Origin: Edaphochlamys debaryana
Lineage: Eukaryota; Chlorophyta; Chlorophyceae; Chlamydomonadales
Length of the DNA stretch: 64,000 nucleotides
Assembly: GCA_016858145.1 (NCBI GenBank)
Contig: JAEHOE010000099.1
Coordinates: 186,001 to 250,000, forward strand
Direction: 5' to 3'
Of this stretch, positions 44,815 through 57,678 are shown in pieces; within the stretch, counting starts at the first letter, position 1; each line of letters starts with the position of its first letter. A model generated the notes under the pieces. That model saw only the letters and a list, made by a program, of their open reading frames with translations. It did not search any database and was not told where the DNA came from. The position numbers and the translations under genes are program-made.

Positions 44815-46316
44815 ACCCACGTGCAGAGACTGGCCGTGCGCAGTAAGCATGCTGGGCAGAAAGGCAGTTCCCAAGAACGTCGCGGGACTGTTTGGCAGGG
44901 TTCGGCGAACGCTCGGCGACTTAGTCGCCCGCTACGTCTCTCGCAAGCGACATTCTCAGTCGTGCTAGTACAATCAGTTACGATTTGCTATGCTCCTAAT
45001 TGCAGCAAGAAAGCGGAGCTGCTGCGAAGCCACTTCGCGCTCGCCCAGGCCCCGCCGGGCCCCCATGCGGACCGGGGCCCACTTGGGAGGAGGGCGCAAC
45101 CTCACGTCAGGCCCGGGCCCGGCTACAGCTCCACCGGGCCCCGCTTACCCGGGGTGCCGCCCGCGTCAGCCCAAGCCCACGCTGTCTGCGTACCCGAGTG
45201 GCCAAGCCAGACAGCGCCTGGCAGCGCGGAGGGCGCACGGTCGTTGCGTGGCGGCAAGGGCGGTGAGGGACAGGCCCTTCCGTTCCCACCACGGCTCTTC
45301 CTCAGGGCCCACTGCTCAAACCCACCAGAACTTCTGAATATGCCATCGTGCCTTCGGCGCTCGAGGGCTTGGCGGATGGGCCCTGTGCAGCTCCCTCTCG
45401 CTTGTCTCCGTTGCCGTGGGCCTCCCTGCTGGGCTCACCATGGCTCTCTGACCTTGACTCCTTCGCCAGGGGCCCTTGGGCCCTGGAACCGGGCTGGCCT
45501 GCCCGTGGCTTGCGTGGGCTTCAAACATGATGCTGAGGTAGGGTCACACACCCGAGGGGCAGCGCTCGCCAGCAGGGTTGGAAGCTGGTGGGTAGCTTAG
45601 GACCCTGCGAAGGCACGACACGGCTAGGACCTCCGTGCCTTTCAGGGCGTCGCCAAGTCGGCTGCTCCACCTTACACACGTCAGCGTGGCACTACAGCTT
45701 GGCACTACAGCTTGGCACTACAGTTGACTCAAGTTCCTCTCGCCAGCTCCCAGTCCCCCCCTCGTCCGCGCCCAGCCTTGATCACCTGCCTTCAAACCGG
45801 CACATCGCTGCGCCTTTGTATGGAGGGATCACACAGCGAAACCTCCGCCCTTCCATGCACACCTGCGGGTCATCGCGCATCAAGCCCGTAAGGCTCTGCA
45901 CCCCACCACTATGTGTTTGTCTCATGCTCCTTTGTATTCCCCTTCTCATTCCAGAGCTCACACGCATAAGTAAACCAGACTGTCAAAGCCAAGGGACTGT
46001 CAGGCCCTCGCGTCCCAGAAAGCAGCAGACCTCCCGTGCGGATAGCTAGAAGAGCGTTAGACAGCACGTTCCCTGTGCTCCGCAACCCGTCAACGCAGAA
46101 GCCCCACGCCTAAGGCAGTGCCTTCATTCCTCCACCTCCAGTGCCTAATGTGCACAGTGCAACGCTGCTGTCGGCTTGCGTGCAGCGGGGCAGACCCCCG
46201 TCCGTCCCCCCTCCTTCCACCCACGACAGGGCGCCTCGCAGCTCCCCAGGCCGGGACCCAACACCCGGCCCACAGCCTCCGCACATCCTCAGGCCACCTC
46301 AGACACCCAAGCCTCA
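44815..46316. other. Intergenic, no supported gene
   Basis: This contains the promoter of the Cys/Pro-rich protein gene and the 3' flank of the kinase gene. A minus-strand TGTAA at about 45673 could serve the kinase transcript. A long plus-strand frame (44821-45600) has no domain and no consistent codon pattern, and I do not call it. Confidence 0.4.
45688..45724. repeat. Three tandem copies of a 13-mer
   Basis: GGCACTACAGCTT is repeated head to tail at 45688, 45701 and 45714 (the last copy is partial). Confidence 0.8.
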
Positions 46317-49300
46317 TCAGACCGCCTCCTCACGGAGCGGCTCCTCACGGATCACGCCCGACGAGAGCCGCGATGGCCCCGTGCCGGACGGGCCCGTCAG
46401 GGAGCCGCCCCTCCGGCCCCCGAACGCCGAGCCGGGGGGGCTGGTGGAGCTGGGCGGTGCGGGGGTGGGCTGCCCCGTGGTGGGGCTGCCCAGGTTGGGA
46501 GGCGGCGCCCCAAAGACCGTCCCGGGCGTGCTCATGCGCGATGCGCCCGGGCCCTGCGCGTACGGCAGATTCGACAGATCCGCAGATCCCATGCGGATGC
46601 TGCCCGCGCCCGCGTCACCCTGGCGCAGATTCAGGCTGCCGGCGCCCGGCGAGCCGCCGACCACGCCCTGTCGGATGCTGCCCGCGCCGACGCTCGAGCC
46701 GATGCCGCCCATCCATCCGCCGCCGCCATCGCCCCCCTGGCTTTGTCGCACGCTGCCGCCGCCCGGGCCCCCGGCCGCCAGCGGTTGCCGAATGGAGCCC
46801 GCGCCCACGCCGCCCAGTTCGGTACCGGCCAGGCTGGACCGCACGCTGGCCGCGCCCACGCCCCCCAGGATGCTGCCCGCGGCGGGGCCCATGGAGGAAG
46901 CGGTGGACGTGTCCCGTGTGACCACGCTCGTGTTGGGCGAGCCCACGGAGAAGCCCGTGTTGCTGGTGCGGCGGTTGTAGATCGCGACGCCGCCGGGGCC
47001 CTGGGCCTGGCCTGGGCCCGGCGGCTGCCCGCCGCCAGCCGCCGCCGCCACCTGGCTGAGGATGGAGCCGCCGGGTGCCGGGAGGCCCGTGATGGAGTTA
47101 CGGCGCTGACCGGCGGGCGAGCCCTCGGGGCCGCCGCCGGTGCTGCGGCGGGGCTGGATCTGGACGGGGCCCTGGCCGCCCGACGAGCCCAGCCGTCCGG
47201 CGGCCACGGGCCCGCCCGCAAAGCCCGGCTGCGGGGCCATCCCGCCCACGGGCGGCGCGTTCGTGGTGGAAAACACGCCCGCGCCCGAGACCGACTCGCG
47301 GTCGTTGGGGTTGTACGGCGGCGGTTGGCCGTAGATGTTGGGCGCTACGGGCGTTACGCGGCCGGTTCCGATCGCGAGCAGGCCCTGCGGGCCCATGGTG
47401 GGCCTGTCCTCGGCGGTTGGCGGGCGGCCGGGCGTGCCTGGGCCCGACTCCGAGGCCTGGCGGTGGCCCACGAACAGGTGCGCGTGGGGGCCCTCGGCCT
47501 CCGCGAGCCCATCCCAGTCCAGGTCTGCGAAAAAGGGGTGTTCGCGGATGCGGGCCGCGGGCCACCGCGCCTTGGGGTTCTTGACCAGCACGTGGTCGAG
47601 CAGCAGCTGGCGCAGCATGGGCGGCAGGCCGCAGTCGGGCGGCAGGTCGGCGTGCTGGGGCTTCTTGGGGTTGCACACGCGGGCCATGACGCGCATGTGC
47701 AGCTCCTGGGGTGGGGGGCAAGGGGCGGAGGACGGGGGGCGGGGGATGGAGAGTGGAGAGGAGAAGGGCAGGGTTTGATGCCGAGCAGGGCTGCGGCGTG
47801 GACTGCCCGCTACCTACGACACTCTCAGCCTCGAGCCTCCCAACAGACCAACAGCCCACTCCCCGCGGCTGCAGCTGCAGCTGCCCCTCTCCACCAACAC
47901 CTTTCCACTACTCCCTCACCCTGAGCCACCAGCCTCTGGCCACCCGCTCCGCCCCAACCTCGTCTCTTCCCTCCCCGCCGCCCCCGTCCCCGCAGCTGGG
48001 GCTACGCCTCCCTCTGCCTCCTCACCTTGACCGGCCCCCTGCGACCCCCCTCCCCGCACCACCACCGGTACCCTTCCCGGCCCCCTTCCCAGTACCCTCC
48101 GGTACCCCTCTGACCCCTCACCTTGAGGGACCACCCTGTGGCCAGCTCCACCATGACTAAGCCCCAGTTCCACGAGTCCACCGTCACCGTGTAGTGGTCC
48201 GGCCGGTCGCGGTGCCGCTCGCCCGAGGCGCTGCCGCGCTTGCCCTCGCGCTCGCGCCGCTCCTCCCGCTCCAGCCAGGCCAGCACCTGGGCAGGGTGGT
48301 TGGTCGGTGAGGCGGTTGGTCGGTTAGCGAGTCGGTTGGGGCGGTTGGGGTGCACCCACGAAGCTGTCATGAGCTGAGGATGCGAGCTGTGTGCTAAGGT
48401 GTGTGCATGCGCATGCGAGTGGGGCGTGGCTTCAGGCTACCAATACGCCGCGTGTACTGCAATGGCACGTGGCCAACCCCCCTGGGTGCCGTACAGTGCA
48501 CTGCACTCCCGTGCGCACCTCGGGCGCCAGGTAGGCGCGTGTGCCCGCCACTCCGCCGTACAGCCCCGGTCGGTCCGTGATGCAGGTGGCGGCGGCTCCG
48601 AAGTCGGTGAGGCGGATGCGGCCCCCGTCGCAGATGAGGACGTTGGAGAGCTTGAGGTCGCGGAACACGTAGCCCGCCTCATGCAGGGACACCAGGGCCT
48701 GGGGGGGAGGGGAGGGGAGGAAGGGGAGGATTGGGGGGAGGAGGAATGCGGAGAGAAGGGGTAGCTGGAGAGCCGCTGGAGGCATGCAGGCGTGGCCAGA
48801 AGGCCCCCACGCCGCGCCCTACGCCTCCTACCACGTTCCCCGACGACCATACCGCACGCCCATCCGCCCCGCCCACGCTCCTCCCAATCTTCCCTGCCCC
48901 CACGGCGCTGCGGCCTGCCCGCTACCCCACGCCGCTGCACCCGAGTCCCGGCCGCACCTGCAGCAGACACGCCCCGTAGTACCGCAGCGCCCGAGTGCTC
49001 ATGAGCGAGCTCCCAAACGCCGCATTCATGCCCTGGCCCGGACCGCCGTACGGCCCCACGCCGTACGCGCCGCCGCCGCTCTCACGCGGCGTCAGCAAGC
49101 CGGGCGAGGGCGGCGCCGTACCCGACTGACTCATCGAGCCGCCGGGCGTGCCGTTGCTGCTCGCCCGGTCGAACGAGGCCGAGTCACCGCTGTACGGCTC
49201 CACCTCGATGATGTCGTAGTTACCGCCGTTGGGCATGTTACTAAGCGTCGTACGGAGCTGCTCGGACGTGCGCTCGCCGGCGGGCGTGCCGGGCGTGCCT

Positions 49301-52300
49301 GGGGTGCCCGGGGCGGTCCCGGGGGCATGGTTGAGGATGGAGGGGTGGGCTGCGTTGACGCGGGCGACTGGCACGCCGGCTGCGGCCGGTGAGCCCCCGA
49401 AGGCGGCGAACACGGGTGCCAGGGAGGGCGGCGCCGAGGACTTGGAGTTGGTGAGGCTGAACTTGGCGAGTGCGCGCTGCAGCAGGGGGGCGTTCTGGCG
49501 CGTGCGGGTGGCCACGTGGCTGCGGCACAGCGCCTGGGGGGGGGGGCACGTGGGGCACGTGGGGGGGCGCGGGGAGGAGGGAAGGGGGGTCAGGTTGGCA
49601 CTGCGTGGACGGATGGCAACGTAGGCTTCCGCGCCATCCCATGACCCCAGCCTGGAGCATGGTGCCTCCAGCCATAAGCAACCCGAGGGCTTCCCCTCAT
49701 GCGGCCCCCGTTTCCATCCATGCGTGCAGGGCCCCGCCCGTCCGGCCCCACCGCGTGCAGGTCCTCCAGGGTGCCGTACGGCGCCGCCTCCATCAGGATG
49801 AAGCCCTGCCCCTTGTCGTGGTCGTACGCGGCCGCCTGTACGGCAGATACGGAGGGGCAGCATCGAAGGTGGATGAAGGCAGGCGCCCCTCGCGGGTTTC
49901 GGCAGCACCCGATGGGACATCGCTCACCCGCCCAAGCATGCCCACCTGCCTCCTCAAGACCCTACGTGCACCTCGCCTCCCCCGCCAACAGCCTCTCCTC
50001 CTTGGGCCCTCCTGCGCGTGCACCCAACCCCGCCGCCCCCTTCCCCCCCAGCTCCCTTCCCCACCTGGAAGCGGATGACGAAGCCGCTCTCCTTGACGGC
50101 CTTCATGGCCTTCACCTCCCGGTCAAACACCTCAAACGGGAAGCTGAAGAGGCGTACGGCAGGGGGCGGGTGGGGAGCAGGAGGAGGGCGTCAGGACGGT
50201 GCCTCGGGACCATGCCTCACAGCGCCAGGCCGAGCAATCATCCACACGGCGCGCTGCAGCCCGACCTTGCAGCCCAGTATTGGGTTATGGTAGTGACAGG
50301 GTGGGCTACTCGAGGGTCCTTTGATGGTGTAAGAGATGGTGCCGTTGAGGGCGAGTGCTTGTCAGCCCAGCCCCGTGGCTCCAACTGTCCTTTGACATCT
50401 GCCCGCCAAGCACTCTGGCTCGCTGAGGAGCGCATGCGCCCGCCGTCAGCCTCCGCGCGCCTCACCTCTTACCCACCGCATCCATCACGCCCGCCCCAAC
50501 AGCCCTGGCGCCCGACCCAACCCCCCCCCTGCATCCCCTCCCTGCACCCCCTCCCCTGCCCTGCCCTCCTCGCACCCCCTCCCTGCCCTCGCCTCCTTGC
50601 ACCCCCTTCCTGCACACCCGCACCCACCGGTAAGCCACGTTCTGAGTGGGCAGCGCCAGCATGGCAGCCGCCGCCGCCGCGGGCGTGGCCCCCGCCTCCA
50701 GCGCCATGGCCTTGCGCACCGCCGCCGACAGCGCGTACGCGGGCACCGAGGTGCGCGTGCTCTTGCGCGCCAGGTGCAGCTTGCGACCGGGCAGCTCAAG
50801 GCGGACCAGGTCCACCACGCCCTCGCCGCCCTCGCCCAGCATCAGCACCGACGTCAGGCCGCCGATGCCGCCCGGCTGCGCAAACAGCCACTCCTTCTCC
50901 TCCATAGCCAGCTCCTGCCGCCCGCCCGCCGCGCACCACACCATGCGGGGCGGCCCCGAGGACCCCACCGCGGGCTGCCCAGACACGGTGCGCGCCCCGC
51001 CCGGGTGATGCTGCCGGAAGGCCGGCTCCTGCCGTGACGCGGTGTCCTCCTCCTCCAGGGGCCGCGTGGGGGAAGCCACGGCGGAGCACGTGGCGCGCTC
51101 GCGTGCGGGCACGCTGCGGAAGGGGCCCTCGCCCTCGGGGAAGGCGTGCCGACCCAGGGACCCCACGCCGCAGTCGGACGCGCGCATGAAGCCGCGCGCG
51201 CGCGCGCCGGGGGGCGGCGCGGGGCTGGAGCCGGGGCGGTCGGGGTCTTGGTGGAGTTGGGGGCTGCCCGGGCCGTCGCCCTCGCCCCAGCCCCACCGCG
51301 CCGACGCGGGCACGACCGGGAAGCCCGGGGCCGACTGGCGGAAGTGGCTCGTCTCGTACGTGTCGTCCTTGTACTGCCCTGCGTCCCCCAGGTCCGCATC
51401 CCCGCGAGGCGTGTCACCGCCGAGCGTGCCGCCAGCGCGGTCGGGCGCGGGGGAGTTGAGGACCGAGTGGTAGTCGGAGGAGCGCTGGGAGGCGGGGGAC
51501 TGGAGCGCGGCGGGGGCGCCGGTCACGGGAACCATTGTGTTGACGGGGGAGTTGTAGATGGAGCCGCCGGATGGGGACAGCTCGCCGCTGTTGCCGGAGC
51601 CGCCGCCGCTGCCGTCGCCGGGGGCCCGGCCGCTGGCGCTGACGCTGGGGGCGTTTCGGCCCAGCATGCGGATTGCGACACGGTGTTGCAGCGTTTGGCG
51701 GGGGCCGCTCTTGGGGGAGGAGGGGGACTGGTCGCCCGGGAGGGGGCTTTCGGGGTCGTCCGGGTAGGCCACGTCAGTGGCGGCGGTGCCAAGTAGCGGG
51801 ATGTTGGGGGGCTCGGCGGAGGGCGCGGGCGGCAGGCCGTAGGAGGGCGCGGGCATGAGGTGCGGCGGCGGGGGCGCGAAGTCTCGGCCGCTCGGGCCGG
51901 TCCGGTCCTGTCCGCCGCCGTGCCCAATCGTACCCGAATGCTGCAGGCTGCCGCCGTGTGCCATAGTTGCGGACCGGGAAGGTGGAGGGCCGGGGGGCGG
52001 CGCGGGGACTACTATTTGGCCTGGGGCAGCGAGTTCTAGGCCGCTGGGGTGGCCGATCTCGCTGGGGCTGTCGCCGTGGCGGATGGAGATGTGGTGCTGA
52101 ATCTCCATGGCCCTGGCGGCCACGACCCTGCCGCCGGTCACGGGCACACTGCCGGAGCCCGAGCGCGATGAGGGCTTAAGGTCGGGGTCATCAGGGGCGG
52201 GCAGCTTGCCGCTCCCGCTGCCGCTGCGAGGAGAGAGGGGTGTGGAGGCGGGGAAAGGGGCGGTTCAGCGGGGCCGTGGACGCGTTCGGAGGGCGTGAGA

Positions 52301-52864
52301 GGCGGATCAAGAGGGCGCAGGTGGCCGCTGCGAGCTGCAAGCAGGCAGGAGCGCGGCTCGCCGGAGCGAGAGGCGTGTGGACGGGGTGGTGCAGGCATTC
52401 ACGCCGGTTGCAGGGACGGTCGTGTCAGGAAGTGGGGCGCAACTGACGACAACTCCAGCGAATAGTCTCCCTCGAAAGAAAGGAGCGTGTAAGGACCCCG
52501 GGAAGCCTGGCGCGGCGCCTGGCACTCACATCTTTGGTGGGCCGTTTGAGCTGAAGTGATTCCGTAGTCTCTGCGTGAAGCTTCCCTTTCCATTACGCTC
52601 ACGCAAAGCCGCCTCATCCTGCAAGCAAGTTCGCAAGACCAGGGGTTCCCATGTGTGCGCTGCCTTCCCCGTGGCTTGCCCTGACCCTCCTCCCAGGGCC
52701 CTCGAGCCTCAACGGACAGTAAGCTTAGCACTCAGGCATGGTCTGAAGCTTTTGTTGACGGCTCAGGAGAGCGATTTGCACAAACTTACCCCATCGTCGT
52801 CGAACAGCGCGTTCTGGTGCACCTTGGGGGCATCCATATCCCCCGTAGCCTTGCGTTGGAACAT
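46317..52864 (-). CDS. AGC-like serine/threonine protein kinase with a large insert
   Basis: Nine exons (52864-52790, 52570-52530, 52223-50628, 50143-50065, 49835-49752, 49533-48958, 48698-48519, 48286-48122, 47705-46317) give about 1394 residues with all phases matching. A disordered N-terminus (to about 480) precedes the kinase domain. The Gly loop is LGEGGEGVV near 500, followed by an ARKS lysine. The hinge is FILMEAAPYGTLEDL near 610-625. The catalytic loop is YVFRDLKLSNVL near 828-839 (F in place of the HRD His, as AGC kinases often have Y). DFG is near 850 and the GTRAYLAPE motif closes the activation segment. A 192-residue low-complexity insert, encoded by one whole exon (49533-48958), lies between hinge and helix E. 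After the domain comes an AGC-tail-like HPFFADLDWDGL, then about 380 Gly/Pro/Ser-rich residues. All key catalytic residues are present, so it is probably active. Substrates are unknown. Exon 2 (41 nt) is the least certain. Confidence 0.8.
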
Positions 52865-54709
52865 GGTCCCGTAGCGTCAGCGCTCCGCAACAATGCGGAT
52901 GGCTACATGTCCGGCCGGCCCTGAGTCTTGTGAGGCCCTAGGAGAAGCATGGAAGCTATCAGATAAGCCAGAAAAGCTAGGTGTCAGAGTCTGCACTCAG
53001 GCGCGTCAACACAGGGACGCCAGCGATTACACCCGAAACTGGTTGAGAGTTGTGTGAGTGCGTTTGTGGGTAACTACTTGTACTCAGATTTGCTGGTGAT
53101 GTGACCGTATGGACGACGACCTGAGTTTGCTCGAGGCATTCAACAGGTGGTACGACGGGGAAGTCCGGAGGCGTGAGGTTGTGTCCGGAGGGTCGCTGCC
53201 GACGCCAGGTCATGGAGGGCGGTAGAAAGGTGACGGTGGACGGCGGCAACACTCGCTGACTGGCACACTACACCGCAGCACCGTGAAGGGAGCTTGCGGC
53301 GGGGTCCTCCGGCTAGCCTCCCCTGGGAGCTCCCGCACTGGCACGTTGGCGCAGCCTGGGCACGACTGCGAGGGCGGCGCAACGCGGCGCCGGTTGCAGC
53401 TGCGCAATGCAGGAGACCTTTCATCTTGTGAGACCCCAACCTGTGCCAGCGCCGAGTCTTGGCCGGTGGTTTTGGCGGGCTGGACGAGCGACGGCACGGG
53501 GAAGCCAGCGGCGTCCAGCGGTCGTGTCAGTCACTCAGTCGCACCAACGTTAGGATGCTCGTCAGGAGTGGGAACGGCAGCAGCAAGCCCTTCGCTGCGC
53601 CACCTCCCTTCCCGCATTCCTCATAGAAACCGTAGATACCTCTCAAGTCTCAACCTCAACTCCTCATGGGTTCCCTTTGGCTGCACGGGTCTTGACTGGC
53701 CTTGATCCTGACCGGCCGGCCTGACCAGCGGCAGGGTGTCCGACTCCTGACCCCAAGCCACAGGTCTGCCCAGGGCCCTGGACGGCCTGGGGCTCTGCAG
53801 GTAATGCGTTTGCTGGTCGCAACTGTGCAGCGACGGGGTTGCAGGTCAGGGCATTGAGCGGCTGCTCAGGGAGTACAGCGACAGACGCTGGCAGACATCA
53901 CCGTACATTCGGGAAACCAGGGGAAACGCTTCTGGTCACTGGCGGAACACAGCCTACGGCAAGTGAGCGCTTGCAGAGCCCAGCCATCCCGCCCAAGACC
54001 TGGTTCCAGTGTGGGAACTCAGAAGACCGAAGGCAGCCAGTACCTAAGACCCCTCACCTCTTGACACCTCACTCCTCGCTCTCCTCGTGCACACGCCCAT
54101 TGATGCATGACCATGCATGGCCAGATGCAAATCCTCAGCTTCGGCCCCTGCAGTATGCTTACCCATCACTCATCACTCCAGGACGTACGGGTGGGAGCCC
54201 ATGCCCCTCGTCACATTGTGACCAAGTTCCCCACAGGAACCTCCCAATGCATACCACCCACCACCCTCAATGGCGAAATGAAGCACAGCCCAAACCTCGA
54301 GACGCCGAGCCCCATGGCATCACGCGAAATGAGCAACCAGGGGCATCTCATTGCTGAGAAGACCGACGGCAGCCCGTGTCCCTCCTGCCCCTCGTCAACA
54401 CGCAGTACGCCTCTGCGCGCGTGCTCAGCTCGCCTCGCCCTGCCATGCTACCTATCATGCGCCATCTAGCCGTTTCTGCGCATGACGTCCCACTAGTATG
54501 TTGTAGCCTGTAAATGCCCCCTGCACCCTTGTGCTGTCTGCCTGCTGTGCCCGCTTTGGCGGGCTCGCCTGCACACTAAGCATGCGTCGTACCAATCAAA
54601 AGACCCATAGCAGCTATGAAGGCACCTTCATGTCCCATCGTCACTACCCTATGGTGCACATGGCATGCGAATGATGCGATGCCCACAACCATGAAGCAAG
54701 CACACATCC
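52865..54709. other. Intergenic: kinase promoter side and 3' flank of membrane protein A
   Basis: No coding sequence was recognised. Plus-strand frames at 53283-53705 and 53839-54357 overlap others and lack domains. The sequence is less GC-rich than the neighbouring genes. Confidence 0.4.
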
Positions 54710-57678
54710 TCACATGGCCACCGCCACCACGCCGCCCATCTGCACGTTGACCGGCCGCGTCACGCCGCCCCTCCGCCCCCAGCTCCCGTTGGTCCACACG
54801 CGGTACGCGGTGGCGCCCAGCCCCAGCGGCATGAAGACCACGTTGAAGGCCGTGATGACCACCCAGTTGAGCCACATGGTGTCCGTGTTGACGCCGAACC
54901 ACAGAGTGCGGAAGGCGCGGACGCCCCAGTAGAACGGGAGGCCCCTGCCAATGTAGAAGAAGCGGTTGCTCAGGTCCGTGGTGAGGATGGCCGAGGCCGA
55001 GGTCAGCTGCAGGATGAGGATGAGAGCCGAGATGGAGGAGAAGCGCTCGACGCCCAGGAAGTGGAGGAGTACGGCATTGATGGCGATGAAGGACCATGAC
55101 ATGTACCTGCACGGGGCAACAAGAGGCAACAAGAGTTGCAGGCCACGGTGTAGGGCTTGTGTGGGGCGTACGGTGTAAGGCTTGTGTGCGGCCCTCTGAC
55201 AACAGCGCAGAACAGGTTTGAGGCTCTTCGGGGGCCCTCAGAAGGCGTGCTTGATTGGTGGGCCCCCGGGGAGGCTTCCCGTGCCCAGTGATTCCCGCCC
55301 GAGCTCACCAGCCGAACGCAATGGTCTGCCCCGCATTCATGTACCACTGCTCATTGCCGGCACCAAGGGCCCACAGCACGCAGCAAAGCAACACGATCTG
55401 CGTATGGAGCCCAATGGCGGTGCGCGGTGGACCGGAACAAAGGTAAAAGTTAGCCTGGTTGCGCCTTGCAGGAGTGAGGTATCCTCACCCCTCAGCCCTC
55501 AACAGCTCTTTCAGTATGCAGTATGCACACAGGACTCGGCCCCATGCCCACCAGGACAAACATGAAGAGTGCCGCCACGAGGCCCTTGACCCACAGCGCC
55601 CAGGCAAGGGCGCCAAGCCGCACGTTGCGGCCTGCGACCTCAGCGGCCTCGGCCTTGGCCCGCGCCTCGGGGCTCTCCAAGTCGGGCTGGGACTCCTCAG
55701 CAGCTGTGGCCCCTGCCGCGGACGGCTGTGGGGGCGGAGGGGTGATGAGCGCCTTCTCCACAGGCAGCTTGAACTGCCAGCTGGTGGCAACCTGGGACAG
55801 GCGGGGATGAACGTGGGTTTGAATAGGATTCCGTCATAACGTAACGCGCCGTTATCGCGGCAAAGCCCTCTGCACGATCCCGCGACGTACCATGAATGTT
55901 GCCCCCAGCCACAGCAGCACGCAGAAGATGTAGGACGCAAAGTGCTGGCCAAAGTTCTTCACAGGGGCCAGGTCCGTCTCGACAGGGGTGATGCCTGCCA
56001 GCGGAATATGTGGAAGCGCCGTGCTGGGGTTAACGCCATGCCATGCTTCCTCCGCCAGCTGCCCTCAGACCCCGCGCCCCACCCACCCGTCGCCAAGAAC
56101 TTCAGGTTCAGCCCCGTCGCCGCCAGCGCCGCGGGGTTGCTGGCCAGAGACAGCGTTAGGCTGCGGCTAAGCCCAGGCACAAGGCTTTGCGTGGTGACGG
56201 CGGTTACATAGTTGTAGGTGGAGTAGCATCGGCCCCTCGCAATCACGTACTGAGCCCACAGGCTCTGGGGTATGAGGGAAGCCGGAAGGATTGGAGGGCG
56301 TCGCAGGAGTCCCGTGCTCCCATTGGCGCAGTGCAGCCGCATCGAACTACGCTCCGCACCTGCAGCTGTGGCGCGATGCCCGAGTAGGTGTACCAGCTGA
56401 GGTAGGAGGTGGTGAAGGTGGAGGGGAAGTACAGCAGAGCCCAGGGACCGCCCTGCCGCACGTCGTTGGACAGGCTCTGCGGGCGCAGTAGGGTGTGGCA
56501 TGAGAGGACCAGGAGAGGAGAGATAGCTCCTCTAGTCTCCTGAAGCGCGATGCCGCACTCGTCGCCGTCCCAATGCCCCCGCCCGCACCTGCATGCACGC
56601 GGCCTCCTCCTCTGGGGTACCGCAAGGACGCGGTCCTGTGACGCCCGGGCAGGAGGCTATGTCCCACGTCAGCGAGCGGCCCGAGCCCCCGCCCGGCCCC
56701 AGCGGACTGGTTGTGTTGTAGATGCTCCCAGCCAGGAGAGAGGTGGCCAGGGGACGAGGGGCCTGGGGAGGGGGACCGCACACAAGGGGCGGCAGCAGCG
56801 TGGGTGGTGCTGGTCAGCAGGAGGCGTGGAGCCATGACCAGCCCGCTCCTCCCTCTGTCCTCACCAGGACTGGCATGTAGGGCGCAAAGGAGGCGTTGAG
56901 TGAGGATGTGGGCGGCAGGACGTCGCAGTTGAGCACCGACACATGGAGGTCCTCCAGTCGGGTCTGCGGAGGTGGGGAGGAAGGAGGCGCGGGCCCCGCA
57001 GGAGAAGGTTGGATGTGCCGGAGGGCTGTTGTGGCGATGTCAAAGAGAGGGACTGGAGGACAGGAGCTGGGGCCTGTCTGTAGAGCGGTGAGGCTGTGCA
57101 TCTCTTGCCTCTCACCAGCGGGTTCCAGAAGGCCCCCAAGTACAGCCAGGCGAAGCACCAGATGACCAGCTGCGCGAAGAGCGCTGTGATTGCAAACTCC
57201 GCTGTCCTGTGGGCGGCACAACACCATATGAGATGGCACCACGCGGCGGCGTGTGTGTGGTGTCCTGGCTGACCCCGCCCCACCCCGCCCAAGCCCCACG
57301 ACACCAGCTGTCTGTACACCGTGAACGCACGCCGGCGCACCAGTAGGGCCGGAAAAACGAGGCCTCAGCCTGAGCCTCAGCTGAGACCGCCGCCGTCACG
57401 CCGTCCGCGGGTGAGGCGTCCGGGACTGAGGTCCCAGGGGATTCCTGCTGCGCGCGAGCCTTTGCTTCTCCCCCATCGTCATGCACGTTTGCTTCCCCGG
57501 GCTCCGTGGCCAGGCGTTGTAGTGACGCTGGTGCGCTGGGGTCAGCCTGCATCGGCAGCTTGCTCATAGCTGGTCCTGGTGAGTATACCGGTGCCGCAGA
57601 CGCTAGCGGTAGGGATGTGCGGTCGCTGCTGAATGACTTGGTCCGGAGCTGGTTTGGGAGGGTGTTTTGTTCCGACAT
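54710..57678 (-). CDS. DUF3533/SNG1-like multi-pass membrane protein A
   Basis: Ten exons (57678-57341, 57206-57116, 56963-56865, 56762-56589, 56476-56360, 56264-56087, 55994-55891, 55791-55552, 55397-55309, 55106-54710) give about 608 residues with matching phases. After a polar N-terminal tail (about 113 residues) comes TM1 (TAEFAITALFAQLVIWCFAW), then a large non-cytosolic loop with the VSVLNCDV strand and the ARGRCYSTYNYV motif typical of DUF3533. A cluster of five or six TM segments follows (for example FASYIFCVLLWLGATFM, ALWVKGLVAALFMFVL and WLNWVVITAFNVVFMPLGL). Yeast Sng1, in this family, is linked to drug and nitrosoguanidine resistance, and the bacterial relatives are YhgE/Pip. A role in membrane transport or lipid handling is inferred only. 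Its tandem copy lies upstream at 59087-62146. An ATG further upstream in frame (57801 in that ORF) is possible. Confidence 0.8.

Noticed and set aside
44821..45600. 259-codon plus-strand ORF
   Set aside because: No domain and no splice or paralog support; the composition is like other GC-rich shadows.
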